Source: Lucifuga dentata
Taxonomy: Eukaryota > Chordata > Actinopteri > Ophidiiformes > Bythitidae
Reading direction: 5' to 3'
Assembly (NCBI GenBank): GCA_014773175.1
Contig: VXCM01002545.1
Location: 65,107-129,106 of the forward strand
Length of the DNA stretch: 64,000 bases
Under the pieces are notes generated by a model that saw nothing but the letters and a program-made list of their open reading frames with translations, was not told the DNA's origin and made no database searches. A program made the translations under genes and the position numbers. Each line of letters starts with the position of its first letter. Position 1 is the first letter of the stretch. Of this stretch, positions 1 to 10,642 are shown piece after piece.

Positions 1-300
1 CTAACATGTTCTGGTTTATGCTCAACATGGATGAATGCCAGGACACATGGACGGTTTAATGTGACATGTTGCAGAATCATCAGTTGAGTGGAACCAAATT
101 TGTACAAATACATTTAGACTACACTAATATTTTGTTCATTTTTGAGTTTCTTTTAATCTCAAAGGGTTCCGACGTGATTTTAGAGCACACAACAAATAAT
201 TGATCCATGTCATACAAAATAAAAACATCTTCCTATAGCCTCTACATGGTGGTTATGTGAGTAAATTTGTGTTTCTGGGCCATCCTTTTCAGTGTTTATG
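1..300. other. Non-coding, no gene seen
   Basis: AT-rich single-copy-looking sequence. No open frame of interest, no simple repeat and no recognised element. Confidence 0.5.
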
Positions 301-545
301 CAGTAATTCCGCCAGCTAGCTGCCGTGGCTTTGGCGGGGAGCTGGGAGCGCGGCGTTGGGTTTCGCCAGCGGGTCTTTTGTCCGGGCTCACAGAGGATGA
401 GTGGAGATCCTGAGCACTGCACAGGCACTTATGAAGGACGCACATTGTTGCCAGCCCTGGGGAGAAAACTGAGCAGTCTGGCAACACAGGCGGAATTTCC
501 TACTGCGATGTTATCTCACACAAGACATTTAGCCTCAGCCAAATG
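301..545. promoter_or_regulatory. GC-rich candidate conserved element
   Basis: This block is clearly richer in G+C and CpG than its surroundings, with a small CpG cluster around 330-375, and has high complexity without tandem structure. It overlaps short open frames on both strands, none with a recognisable domain. The sharp compositional change between AT-rich DNA on the left and the purine tract on the right suggests a constrained element, either an enhancer or a distal promoter. This is an inference from composition; no alignment was possible. Confidence 0.28.
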
Positions 546-830
546 AAGAGGGGGAAGTGAAGGAGGGGTGGAGGGTAGAGACAGAGGGACAAACATGAAG
601 GGAGAAAGGTGAAGAAGAGATGGAAGAGTTGGGAAGGATAGGAGGACAGAGGAAAAAGGATGAGGGACAGGTTGAGTGTGATGGAGGATGCGAAGAAGAG
701 GGAAGAAGATGGGGAGAATGAGGAAGATGAAAGAAATGGGAAGGCTGGAAGAGGGGAAGACGGAAATAGAGGAAAGAAGGAAAGAAAGAAAAACAGGAGA
801 AGAGAGAGAAAGGAGGAGAACCACTATGGT
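546..830 (+). repeat. Polypurine (GA-rich) tract
   Basis: About 280 bp in which the plus strand is almost entirely G and A, in irregular GAA, GGA and GAGG words. It is not a clean microsatellite. Open frames here read as lysine/glutamate/arginine-rich peptides on plus and serine/leucine/proline-rich peptides on minus, which is what composition alone would give. Such tracts can form triplex (H-DNA) structures. Confidence 0.8.
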
Positions 831-1589
831 GTGTGTTTTTTCAGGCCCACTGACAGAAACACTCAGTGAGACAGACTCCCCGAGGCTGTTAACATTATTA
901 GTTAACCAGCCAATTAGTTCCTGTGTTCCTCTGTGGGACGCAGCATCTCACCAGGCTCATGCTACATCTGAAAATATGCTTTATGTGAACCAGAATGGAG
1001 CCTCAGCTGGCCAGCTAGAAAGTTCAGCTGATTATTGTTTTAAGAACTCAAAGGTGAATTCATATACTTTGTGCACTTTTCTTAGCAATCAACAAATTGA
1101 CCAGATGTTAAAATTACTGCTTATTTCATATTTAAATGGCATTAAAATGTAAAAGAAACACTTTCTTCACCTCAGTATGATGTGAACGAAAAACAGCAAC
1201 AAACTATAAAATCAGCAATACTGAGACCTTACTAAACTAAATTATATACATACATACATACATACATATATGCATACATACGTACACAGTTGTGCCGTAT
1301 TTTGGCCATATTTTGTGAGATAAATTTAATTTTCTGATAAATTTAATCCATGAATCCATGAGTGCCATGACACTTTAAAACAAACACATTATAGAAATTT
1401 TGTGTTTTTATTTTCACGAAGGGGTCTATTTTTAAACCGTTGCAATGCTTTAATGTGCAAAAAAAAACAACAAAAAAAACAAAAACAAAACACACACAAA
1501 AAAAAACCTGAAACAAAACAAAAGCCATTGATCCACTTCTACTCACTGTTGCTGCAGCACTGATGTGCACACTGAGTGAAAACAGGCTG
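831..1589. other. Non-coding with ATAC and A-rich simple repeats
   Basis: AT-rich DNA without a supportable gene. It holds an imperfect (TACA)n tract at about 1247-1284 and an A-rich run with scattered C at about 1459-1523. Short open frames read through these repeats and are rejected. Confidence 0.6.
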
Positions 1590-1908
1590 TTTTAGGTACA
1601 ATCTCTTTAAGCCCCCCTCCCATAAAGCTTGCTCCTGATTGGCCAGACCTGGCAACACAGATGTGAAACCCAGATGTTGGCCAAACAACCAGGTGTGTGG
1701 GCGGGTAAAATCAGATTGACATCAACATGTTACAGAAGTAAAGCACCAATCAAAAAGCTTTCAGGACAGCTCAGCACCAATAGATTTGTCTTAATGGATG
1801 CATTTTTATAGCATGAACCTGAAGTTTTGCAATTTTGAAAATATTCAACACATCCTTCTACAATAACAAAACAGCATATCATATCATATCCCCTTTAAAG
1901 CAAACCTT
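1590..1908 (+). mobile_element. Dispersed repeat family B, copy 1
   Basis: The segment from about 1761 to 1875 matches 36601-36733: shared words include aggacag, ggatgcattt, a conserved 'gttttgcaa' block and 'aatattcaaca/aatgttcaaca'. The right end runs into repeated catat words and then cccctttaaag, a terminal motif common in fish MITEs. The left boundary is uncertain; a short CTTTAAG motif near 1610 could be the opposite terminus. It is probably a non-autonomous DNA transposon, but no clean terminal inverted repeat or target duplication could be fixed. Confidence 0.5.
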
Positions 1909-2934
1909 ATACTGTATATGCTCTTATAAAAAGTATATTGTGTTAATTTAATAAATTATATTTTATAGCTTGTAAATAGAATATATTGAGGGCAGTTACA
2001 GATACAGTATGTATTATGAAATGTCATGGCAGGACCTTTGAACCAGTAATAAAGGGAAAACAAAGCTATATTCTTATCACCTTTGTAAGGCAGGATTTCA
2101 TCGAGCAGTCTAATTGGCTGAGGGCATAGTTTGAACCCTCGTACACTGTAAATGTTCATTTTTAACTACCCATTGATTGGTTACTTGGTTCTTTTGACAT
2201 CTTTTAAATTACCTAACAGTAGTCCTTTCTTGAAAGAAGACAGATCACACTCCTTCATTCAGCTCATTTTGCATTGGAAACATGAAAATATCTCACATCA
2301 GCAGGCAGATATTCTTTATATTTTATTTAGTTTTGAAAAAAAAATGTCAAAATGTAAAGCTACACAAATTCCTACATTAGCATCTCCTTGAAAAAAAAAA
2401 AAAACCCTGCCCAGCTCAGGATTGAGATTGAGATGAACAGTGTTTGCAGTGTGGGTTGGATTGTAAAAACAGATTAAGGATCTGCACATGCTGCACTGAG
2501 GTGGTAAGTGTCACACCATGTGTGCGCAGATGTAAAGTACAATAAACATAGATTTATGAGGGCAGCTTTGTTTCCTGTACTCTGACAGCCTATCACAACA
2601 AGTGTGAAAGCACTTATAGTTTCATCACCCAAGGACTTGTTAACAGATCATTTCCAGTGGCAGACAATACTTTCTTTATACATCAGACATTTTATTTGGA
2701 CCCAAATCTTTAATGAGCTGACTGAATTTTCTTCCATTCCTTTATGCAAAGTAATCCATCTTTATATGGTTTATTTGAACGTGACCTGAAAGACTTTGCA
2801 TTGACGATATAAAGATAATGAAAACACCCAATAAAAGACTGAGAGCACAGCTTAATAAAAATTCCACAGGACTGAAATGTCATCCTTCTTATCTGTGTGA
2901 TTGAGCTGCGAGGGGGGGAAAAAGTGGGCGTGTC

Positions 2935-2962
2935 GAGATAAATCAGATGCCTTATTTATCTC
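2935..2962. promoter_or_regulatory. Inverted pair of GATA sites
   Basis: GAGATAAAT at 2935-2943 is the exact reverse complement of ATTTATCTC at 2954-2962, with a 10-bp spacer. Each arm contains AGATAA, the GATA-factor core. The pairing could be a double GATA site or simply a short hairpin. The motif is common, so function is unproven. Confidence 0.35.
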
Positions 2963-3910
2963 TCACACATTCAGCTTGCAGAAGCACTGGACACACTGGT
3001 TTTACACTCAGCGCTAGGCTAATGGCTAATCTTCAGGCTGAGATTGAGAGATTTTAAAATGCAGGATAATATTTATCAATGAGCAATTCAGCTTTAGGTT
3101 ACTTTAAACCAAAGGTGAATAACATTGTCAGAAATTAAGCATTTTAGACCTTTAATATAGAGGAAAGTGTTGTCTTTTTCAGCCAAGCACTCACTCAACC
3201 TCAACTATTCTTTTCATTTTGCCACCATTTCCACTGGAAAAGATCGGATTTTGGAGTCAAACTGTATCTCGAATGCATACTTAGTTTTAAATTGATAACC
3301 TCTGATTTTGAAAAATATATCACAGGTTTTTCACAGACCAAGCAAACCGCTCAACAGTAATGTTGTGTTGGATAATGATTAGCAAGTTGTAACATCTGAG
3401 GTTGTTAATATTTTCTTGGGGTGTTTACTACAGAAGTTAATAAAGGAGAAGAGAATCATCAAGAATGACATGACAGCAGTCTCTCTCACCATGTTTATGT
3501 CTCTGTTAAAACTAAATTAGGACAATAAATAGATTTTTCGAATGCCATGTAAACATCAGAATCAGATTGAAATCAGCATAAATCAATTTTATTTGGTTTT
3601 TAATTCTGCAGTGATTGGGTTAAAGAAGTAGCTATTCGTTTCTCTATGAAATGAAAGTTTAAGCTAGTTGTTCTTCAGTCACATTAGCCTAGCAATCAGT
3701 GCAGCTCCCATAAGGATAAATTATCGACTTTGAGTTATCAGCTAACAGTGAGTACAGGTCTGGATGTTAATCTGCAGTAAAAAAGAGATTGATAGTGCAG
3801 GATTGTTAATGCCTGTGAAGCAGTTGGACTTGTTCACCTGAAGGAGTCATTCATTTAAAATTTTGAAGCCATGAATCAAACTTCACCAAATTATTTTGAC
3901 TTTTCTTCTT

Positions 3911-3948
3911 AAAAAAAAAAAAAAAAAANTTAAAAAAAAAAAAAAAAA
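3911..3948. repeat. Poly-A run with single-N assembly join
   Basis: A homopolymer A run is interrupted at 3929 by one N followed by TT. This is one of many single-N joins in the window. True homopolymer length and contiguity are unknown here. Confidence 0.85.
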
Positions 3949-4347
3949 GATTTTTACACTTAAATCTGCAACTTGCATATTAAGCTTAGACATCATTCCA
4001 GGCTTTTAGTTGCATATGTCGTTGGCATAATCTGCTTTTCATCTATGGACTCATTCTGGCAGCTTGTTATTTTGTCGATGTGGTTATTGTAGCTCATTCT
4101 GCTGCAGCGTTCATTGTAATGTGAATGGATACTTGTTGTTGTGTGTCTGAGTGAAGAGGCCCGGTCTTGGTCGACTTAACGGTGTGACACGCGATAGGTC
4201 CAAATCCAAAGTGGAATGGCTGCAGGCTTCAACCTGCGCTTAAGAGGGTCACTGCTGAACAAAGGGGGTTCAGTCACTAACTGAGAGGCTGCACACACTA
4301 AAAAGAACATGGGGCCAAGGTAATGTGTGTGAGTGTGGCTGTGTGCA

Positions 4348-4350
<3 letters not shown>

Positions 4351-4397
<47 letters not shown>
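4351..4397 (+). repeat. (GT)n microsatellite
   Basis: Perfect GT dinucleotide array of about 23 units, preceded by an imperfect TGTG/CATG stretch and followed by GAGAGA. Confidence 0.97.
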
Positions 4398-4404
<7 letters not shown>

Positions 4405-4677
4405 TGGAAATAGAATGAGCAAATTGAAGGTTGGAGTTTTAGCTCAAGACATTTTTTTGGAGGCAGAAATAAATTATTGGCTGCACCTCTCTTGCTTTTA
4501 TTGATGGTTTTAAGTTGAATGTTACTCTGGCTATATTTACACTACACATTGATGCTCAATGCGGATTTGTTGCCTACATCTGATTTTTTTTTATTGACAT
4601 CTTCTTTTATAAGTTGTCGCTATGTGATACCTGTGTTTAAATTTTAAAAAATCATAAATTAAAAAAAAATTATAATA

Positions 4678-5058
4678 CAGGCAGTCCCTGGGTTACGAAT
4701 GAGTTCCATTCCCACAGCTGTTCGTAAGTCGGATTTGTACGTAAGTCGGAACAGTTACGTAAGGTGCGTATCTAGTATTTTACCTTTCTACGCACAAGAA
4801 ACATTAAAGAAACACTTCCAGATATCCTAAAACATTGTAATTCAGTACAGTAATAATAATAATAATTATGCAACAGCGGTGCAACGGCACATCGCTGACA
4901 ACGTGCAGTGTTTTAACATGCATCATAAAGTAGTGCGCCGTTCATTTTTATGAATCATTGTACATAACTCGAATTTTTAATTTAATCGGCTTTATGGCGG
5001 TCGGTTCATAAGTATGGGTTGTTCGTAAGTCAGACGTTCGTAAGTTGGGGACTGCCTG
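4678..5058 (+). mobile_element. TA-flanked mariner/pogo-like MITE
   Basis: A 381-bp element with imperfect terminal inverted repeats: it opens with CAGGCAGTCCCTGGGTTACG and closes with the near reverse complement ending GGGGACTGCCTG. TA sits on both outer sides (4676-4677 and 5059-5060), the target duplication of Tc1/mariner-superfamily elements. Subterminal copies of 'cgtaagtcgga' near both ends extend the symmetry. There is no transposase frame, so it is non-autonomous. The terminal motif resembles pogo/Tigger-type elements from memory; the subfamily name is inference, while the structure is seen directly. Confidence 0.85.
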
Positions 5059-5060
5059 TA

Positions 5061-5943
5061 AAGCAAAACTTTTGCAGATGAACTCTTCAAATGTTTTTAC
5101 AACTAAAACGCTTATTTGTTAAGTTGGTGTGTCTTAGTATTAGTGTGTTTTTTGTGTGTGTGCAGGGGCCAAACCTCTATTAATGTCCTGTTGTTTAGTT
5201 TAGCAAAGAGAAAGTAATGCAACTGAGATTCTCATAGATAAAATTCTTTCCAAACACAAAGATTGTCCAGTGAGGCTTTTCAGTTTGAGAAATTCCTACA
5301 GTGTTTTCTGTCTGCAAATGCATCTTGAGAAAATCACTTCAGACAAGCCTACTTGTTTTTTTTTTTGTTTGTTTTTTTTGTGGCAGACCACACCTGCCAT
5401 GTCTCCTGCTGGTCGAGCTTTGTAGCGCTATTGCGACTAAAGAGAAGCAAATTCATCCAGCATTTCTCATGAGAACTGATTGACGTGAAGTATTTTCTCG
5501 ATCAGCGATATCTGTTGTCTCAGAATTCCCTGTCCACGAACATCACACACAGGCTTAGCTTTCGCAATAAACTCCTTTTCCATGAGAATGCTTCAAAATC
5601 CCCAGACGTGAGTGCTTGAAACAATATCTGCACTACGCCAGAAGAATAATACAGTAAATGTTCCCATACAGTCAAGAGCTGTCTGCAAAATGTGCCTTTC
5701 TCTTCTTTTATGGCACCTCTTTCAATTCTAATCCAAACTCTTTCATTCCTCATATTGCTTCCCACATAGTTTGGCAGAAAGCTCCTCAAAACGAGGAATA
5801 TTTCACCTCTTTAGCCAAACGTAAAGTGCCAAACCTGCGAAACGTCCCCTCGCACACACAGGGCCTGCCTCGGCTTTTCACTCTCACTGGCAGGCATCAT
5901 TCAATGTCAGGCCATTTCCCACGCCAAATAGGCTTAGAAAGCT
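5061..5943. other. Non-coding; right half unusually complex
   Basis: No gene is supportable. Short open frames exist (5520-5789 minus, 5658-5945 plus) but overlap one another on opposite strands and have no domain. The portion from about 5480 to 5940 is of high complexity, without repeats, and ends in a GC-balanced block; it may belong to the conserved-element cluster that starts at 6.2 kb. Only weak evidence. Confidence 0.35.
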
Positions 5944-5975
5944 AAAAAAAAAAAAAAANTAAAAAAAAAAAAAAA
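5944..5975. repeat. Poly-A run with single-N join
   Basis: A homopolymer split by an N at 5959. Same type of assembly join as at 3929. Confidence 0.85.
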
Positions 5976-5998
5976 CAGAAGAAAGTCCTGTCAAGTTT

Positions 5999-6222
5999 TT
6001 CCACTTTGTTTTGTTCTTTTTTTTCTGCCTCTGTGTTTTTTCACCTCAGTATCTATTTGTCCCTTTTCTTCTCTTGCTTTTTCCCTCCCTCCTCCACCTC
6101 CTCCAGCTCCTCCTCTGCATGTCTAACATGTCATTCTTCATCTTTTGTACCTACAGGCCTTTTTCCTTATTGAACTGCCCGCCCTCTCCACTCCTTTTGC
6201 TCTCCTGTTCCCTCTCAGGGGC
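5999..6222. repeat. Pyrimidine-rich stretch
   Basis: The plus strand is strongly T/C-rich with many TTTTCT and CTCCTCC words. The 71-codon open frame inside it (phenylalanine/leucine/serine-rich) is a product of this composition. Confidence 0.6.
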
Positions 6223-6311
6223 CTAATTATGAGCCAGCATTAAATAAAAACATTTATATTAGTCCAAAAAAGGCTTCGGTCCGTGCTTTCTCTGGACAAT
6301 AAGGGCTTGTG

Positions 6312-6354
<43 letters not shown>

Positions 6355-6625
6355 NCCCCCACCGAGTGGCCATTCACTGGAGGTCTCTCTCTCTCTTTGT
6401 GATTGGCTCACTGTAGGACTCACAGGGGGCAGTAATTGTGTCTCATTAAGCCTTACAGTAGTGGTGAGGGGAATATGGAGGAGGGTGGGAAATTGGGNGG
6501 GGGGGGGAGTTTGGCTGCACAAGGCCTCGCAATTAGAAACCCCAGAGCCATTGAATTGGACCCCTAATCAGGCCACAATAGCTGGGGCTCCCTGCCTATT
6601 AGGCCAAAAAGGAAGTGTTGCCATT
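6223..6625. promoter_or_regulatory. Candidate conserved enhancer with homeodomain cores
   Basis: Complex sequence with several TAAT/ATTA cores in non-repetitive context: CTAATTATGAG near 6223, AGTAATTGTG near 6432, CTCATTAAGCC near 6444, CGCAATTAGAA near 6530, CCCTAATCAGG near 6562. A CT microsatellite (6314-6354) and a G-run, each carrying a single N, interrupt it. The density of intact homeodomain-type motifs between blocks of balanced composition is the pattern of developmental enhancers. No reading frame spans it. Inference only; conservation must be tested. Confidence 0.4.
6314..6354 (+). repeat. (TC)n microsatellite ending in an N
   Basis: Perfect TC array abutting an N at 6355 and then a C run. 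Another single N at 6498 lies inside a G homopolymer about 140 bp downstream. Confidence 0.95.
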
Positions 6626-6633
6626 GTCCAAAC

Positions 6634-6845
6634 ACGCACGCACACACACACACATACACGGAATGCATGCCTCACAGCGGGGATGATGTAGTTTTGCGGT
6701 GGCGTCATCCCAGAGGCCAATTTGGAGAGATGGGGGGAGTTGAGAGCTTTTCACTGCCTCAATCACGAACACACTCTCACACACAAGTGCATACACAGGT
6801 GCAGGCGTGCGCGCACACGTGCACACACGCTTTCAAATGCATACA
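6634..6845. repeat. Imperfect CA-rich simple repeats
   Basis: CA-rich words at about 6634-6660 and 6770-6832, separated by a complex segment (gatgatgtag...ggagagatgg). Not a clean array; open frames across it read as histidine/threonine-rich peptides and are rejected. Confidence 0.7.
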
Positions 6846-7530
6846 TATTGAAGCTAAAAGGGGTCTCATTAGTGATGTTCAGAGACAGCTTGCAGTTTGC
6901 TTTCTGTTTGCTCATTTGTCTCTGTGATTCCTCCCACCACACACCAGGGTTTTGAATTTTTGTGTGAAAAACATTTCTGCGAGAAACATGTTTTGTGGGT
7001 AATAAATATCAGCGCGTTACATCTGTGGTGAAAACATAAATAACTCATGCATCTGTGGGAATTCAGTAAATCTCAGTGTCTGCGAAACAAAAAAACATAC
7101 ACTAATGATATTCCAGCACCATCTGTCTGTAAAAAGGAAATGCATTGGAAACTGAAAACTTTGCAAAGCCTTCCCTTTTTTTTTTTTTTAACATTTTTTT
7201 TTTATCTCATAATAGGAGCAGAAAGTGGGTCTCTTTTCCTCCGTTTATCTGTGCAGCATTCCCAGGAGAAACAGTGGCTACCCCTCCTTATCTCTTTTAC
7301 CGCCGAGTGCTGCAGTGGATTATGAAGTGGATTATGCAAATGCTTCACAATATATTCATATTAACAAAGGTTGAGGTTCATGTGCCCGTGCCAGGAATTT
7401 ATGAATACGCAAATAAAAAACCTGAACTGACAGGAACGTGTTATCATTTAATGAAAATTAACTGGGTTAATATTATTGCACCATGTTTCGGCTTATTTGT
7501 TAATTTGTTGAATTAGTTGCAGTGATATCC
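6846..7530. promoter_or_regulatory. Candidate conserved element with octamer site
   Basis: Two complex blocks (about 6960-7140 and 7230-7470) are separated by a T-rich run near 7180. The second contains a perfect octamer ATGCAAAT at 7334-7341, the POU-factor site, followed by ATATTCATATTAACAAAGG, which adds POU-like and SOX/TCF-like cores. The open frames at 7047-7325 and 7145-7516 overlap each other in different frames and lack domains. Enhancer function is inferred from motif content. Confidence 0.35.
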
Positions 7531-8190
7531 AATTTGGTCCATTGTTTCAATAATTTTTGGGTGTTCCAGTTCAGCTCAATAACAGATATGTCTGTATGTG
7601 TTTACCATGTATTAGTATGTGGATTTTGTTCTCAGTCTTAGTCTGTTATTTCAGGGAAGAATAGCATCTTTACTGTACTGCTGGAGGTTTTTGGATATTG
7701 ATCCAAATGTTGATTCATCTGCTGCTGATTGTTTTACCAGCAATCAGATGCTGAAAAAGTTGCACTTCAAAGTTAAAATGGAAAAGTAACTTAAGTACAT
7801 TTACAAGTCCCATCAAGTCCCAGTTCAGCAGTTCCAAAACCTGAGTTGCGAACCAAATTTAATCTGTTTACAGACGAAACTGTGATTTGAATATTTGAAT
7901 GTATGCATAACACGTTGCATAATTGGAATATGAGCAGCATCCCCAGCTGAGGAGATGAACGTGGCATTGGATACTCCGATTAAAAGGTTTACATGCCCAA
8001 ATAACGTGATTTACACTTTCTTAATCTTGGACTTTCTATCACTGCCAGTGTTTTTCTGCATACCATTTTCGATTTCCTCCCAAATTTCATGACATCATGG
8101 CAGATTATGTTACAGCTGTGTGTAGGGGAGCTGAATGGCTGACCAGCTGAACCAGTATGACTGGGCCCTCTGAGCCTCCGTATACCGGAG
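7531..8190. other. Non-coding; possible decayed repeat
   Basis: No gene. The phrase around 7970-8015 (actccgattaaaaggtttacatgcc, then acgtgatttacac) resembles, from memory, the ends of a dispersed fish DNA-transposon family, but no inverted termini could be confirmed. Confidence 0.3.
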
Positions 8191-8199
8191 GAAGCGTAA

Positions 8200-8480
8200 T
8201 GAGTTTCATCTCCTCCATGGCAGAGAAAGCAGCCTTTGGGTGGCAGAGACAAACCTAGTGGCTAATTGGTGGTGTCAGCATTTTAAACACAATTAATGAC
8301 ATTTCCTCCTCTTCTCTCTCCAGCCTAATTGTAGGTGATAATTATTGTTTGGGACCTAATTTACACAAATAATTAACAGATGTAGGCTGACAAATAGGCC
8401 AACTTGTTTCTTTGCAAATCCCTGCACCATTGTATTGTTAATTGGGCCTGCTGTAAGTGGATACTCTGACGTGCCCCTCC
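8200..8480. promoter_or_regulatory. Candidate enhancer, dense TAAT cores
   Basis: About ten TAAT/ATTA cores occur within 220 bp, including GCTAATTGG, CAATTAATG, CCTAATTG, GATAATTATTG, CCTAATTT, AATAATTAAC and GTTAATTGGG, plus an octamer-like TTTGCAAAT near 8411. Sequence complexity is high and no tandem repeat explains the motif density. This is the strongest homeodomain-site cluster in the window and fits a vertebrate developmental enhancer. Conservation was not testable. Confidence 0.45.
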
Positions 8481-9725
8481 ACCCCCCACCCCCACTCCCT
8501 CCCACTGCTCCTCACTGAATACACTCCTAAACTCCTGAATAAACAACTTCAGGAGGTGTGTTCTTCTTAATGCCCAGATTGAGTTTCGCCTTGTGAACAG
8601 AGTTCAGAAAATAGATGAACAATTTGTTTATTGGAGCCTTCACGACAAAGCCGGTGGTCAACAGAAACAAACAGTTATAACCTCAAAGGATGTTAAGGAA
8701 AAGTAAATACTAAGAGAATAATACTAAGAGAATACTAAGTAAATAATAAGTAAATCACTGTGATACATCATGAGTAACAGTTCTATATGCTTTTATATTT
8801 GGTTTATACTCTATATACACTTGATCTTGTCAAGCTTGCAGTGCACATCTGCCTGCATTAAAGTATCCCAAAGCTACCTTTAAGCCTTCTGTTTCACATT
8901 TCGCACTTCAAACTAAACACAATCTGTAATTCCTGACATTTTCTCAGAGATAATCTCATAAAAACGCCCTCTTAGTGCTTTTTGACACTACACAACAATA
9001 TGACATCTCAGATGCGTCTCTAGAGAGCCGATTCCCAACTCATGATAAAGGCATGAATCATGCTGGTGATGGCTATTTGTAAGGGGTTTCCCACCCTGCC
9101 ACACAAAGACGTTTTAGCGGAGAGGCAGCATGTTCTCAGCCTTTGTCTCTTTCCTGGGACCACCCGTTCCCCCTCGCTGTCCCACTGTCAGCCAAACAAT
9201 ACAATACTACAACTCTTACTTCCCCCAACCCCCATCCTATTTACTCAGCCACCCCCACCCTGCTCCCACCACCCACATCCACGCTCTGCACACAGGGAGT
9301 GGTGACATGGTGTTTTTAATAGTGAATGTTACTTATTAGTCAACAGCTGTGCTGCAGTTCATTCGGCGTGTAAGTGAAGCAAGTCAAGTCATGGTTATCT
9401 GTTGAAGAGACACGCTGCACAAACAGGCTGCAGCAGAGGTTAAAGGTCATGAATTCAAATAGACACAATGTCAAGACAGGAGAAGCAGAGAGATTTTCAC
9501 TGTTAGGACAAAGATTTACACATTTGCTCTAAATACCTGCAAAAGTACACTGCTCTGAGCATAAATATACTTTTGAAATCTGAAGAGATCAGGCAAAAAT
9601 GACATTAGCGTGACTAGCTTTTTCTCAGTTCCTTTACAGAGAGTAAAGATACAGGCTATTCTTCTTAAGAAACTCTTAAACGCTGACAACCCACAAACGG
9701 TGATATAAAGATGATACTCTTGCCT
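8481..9725. other. Non-coding, C-rich and A-rich patches
   Basis: No gene. Contains a C-rich patch at about 8475-8505, an imperfect tandem of a unit like 'atactaagagaata' near 8705-8750, and a C-rich block at about 9210-9290 that creates proline-rich open frames in two frames. A DR1-type repeat lies at 9437-9449. Confidence 0.45.
9437..9449 (+). promoter_or_regulatory. DR1 nuclear-receptor repeat (one mismatch)
   Basis: AGGTTAAAGGTCA is two AGGTCA-type half-sites one base apart, the first with one mismatch. DR1 sites are bound by HNF4, COUP-TF and RXR heterodimers. Chance occurrence is possible. Confidence 0.3.
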
Positions 9726-9807
9726 CACTGTGAGCAGGATTTGAACCTACGCGGGGAAACCCCATTGGATTTCAAGTCCAACGCCTTAACCACTCGGCCA
9801 TCACAGC
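9726..9807 (-). tRNA. tRNA-Ser (anticodon UGA)
   Basis: Read on the minus strand, this 82-nt sequence folds as a class II serine tRNA. The acceptor stem GCTGTGA pairs with TCACAGT (one G-U), with discriminator G. The D-arm region TGGCCGAGTGGTTAAGGC carries the A box. The anticodon stem TTGGA/TCCAA closes the loop CTTGAAA, giving anticodon TGA. A long variable arm pairs GGGG with CCCC. The T arm GTAGG/CCTGC holds the B box GGTTCAAATCC. No intron. The first run of four or more T downstream of the gene is only about 127 nt away (A run at 9595-9599 on plus), so Pol III termination may be inefficient or use a weaker signal. It decodes UCA codons if expressed. It could be an intact but silent copy. 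Confidence 0.93.
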
Positions 9808-10642
9808 TATGTATAGACTTAGCATTTAATTTATGAGCTTGTGCGAGTGAAGAATACTTCCACTCAATCACTGAGTTTGCACGGATGTTAAAACTTTGGT
9901 TATAATCGGAGCAAGGCAATAAGTCGATTTTATTCAAACGTGATTTAAACACGATGGCTAGATTGAAATCAATGTAAATCAATGTTAATGGTGGTTATGT
10001 TTGTCTGTTTGATAGCAGGATATCCCTTTGATAAAATTTGGGGGACAGGTAGATAATATAGAGAAGATAATGTAGAGATCCGGGATCTCAGAAGAAAGTT
10101 TTAGCATGTAAAAAAATTCTAACAGGCCAATTTCAGTGAAATTTAGCAAGGTGACTTATTAAAAAAAAAAAAAAATCTGCCTTCTTGTTTAGAAGCATGA
10201 GGGAAAATCCATAAAGTCAAACCCATAAAATCGGAGCAAGCCACTTCTGGATGCGTTTCCTCACTTTGGTGGACTCTTCCTCATATTCTGATTAAGCAAC
10301 AAGGCATTTATGTTTGGCAACTGATGGAACCAGTTAAATTGGGATGGGACAATCTTCTGTGCTGCAACTTCTAGTCTGCTCTTTATTATCAAATGTATAG
10401 ATATTTACTAAATAAACTCAAAACCAAAAGATATGGAGAAGGAGCTGCTAGTATCTAATCATGGTTATAAGTGGTTAGACAGAGATCAATCAACTAGGTA
10501 GGCTGAGAATTTTGATGTTTTTGATGAATTTAGGAATAATAATGCACAATTAAAACTACTGGCTGAGTGTGACTGTACGAATGTGTTAAATGAATGGCAG
10601 ATGTCTCGTCATACAGTGTGCAGTTTTTGCTGCTGTCACACA
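9808..10642. other. Spacer between tRNA-Ser and tRNA-Tyr relic
   Basis: AT-rich non-coding DNA. The word gattgaaatcaatgtaaatc near 9963 recurs in diverged form near 3565 and 23500. An A run lies near 10161-10174. No gene is supportable. Confidence 0.45.

Larger units (their letters stand above)
1909..4350. other. Non-coding AT-rich stretch, no gene
   Basis: Mostly single-copy AT-rich DNA. Short open frames at 1956-2159, 2152-2391 and 2604-2789 have no domain and no codon signature. It contains a homopolymer A run near 2390, the paired GATA hairpin at 2935-2962, and the poly-A assembly join at 3911-3948. A short word of the type gattgaaatca..taaatc near 3565 recurs near 9965 and 23500 and may mark remnants of a dispersed family. 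Confidence 0.5.

Noticed and set aside
688..1152. 154-codon plus-strand frame with Lys/Glu/Arg-rich start
   Set aside because: The first third is a purine tract and the rest is AT-rich non-coding; no domain.
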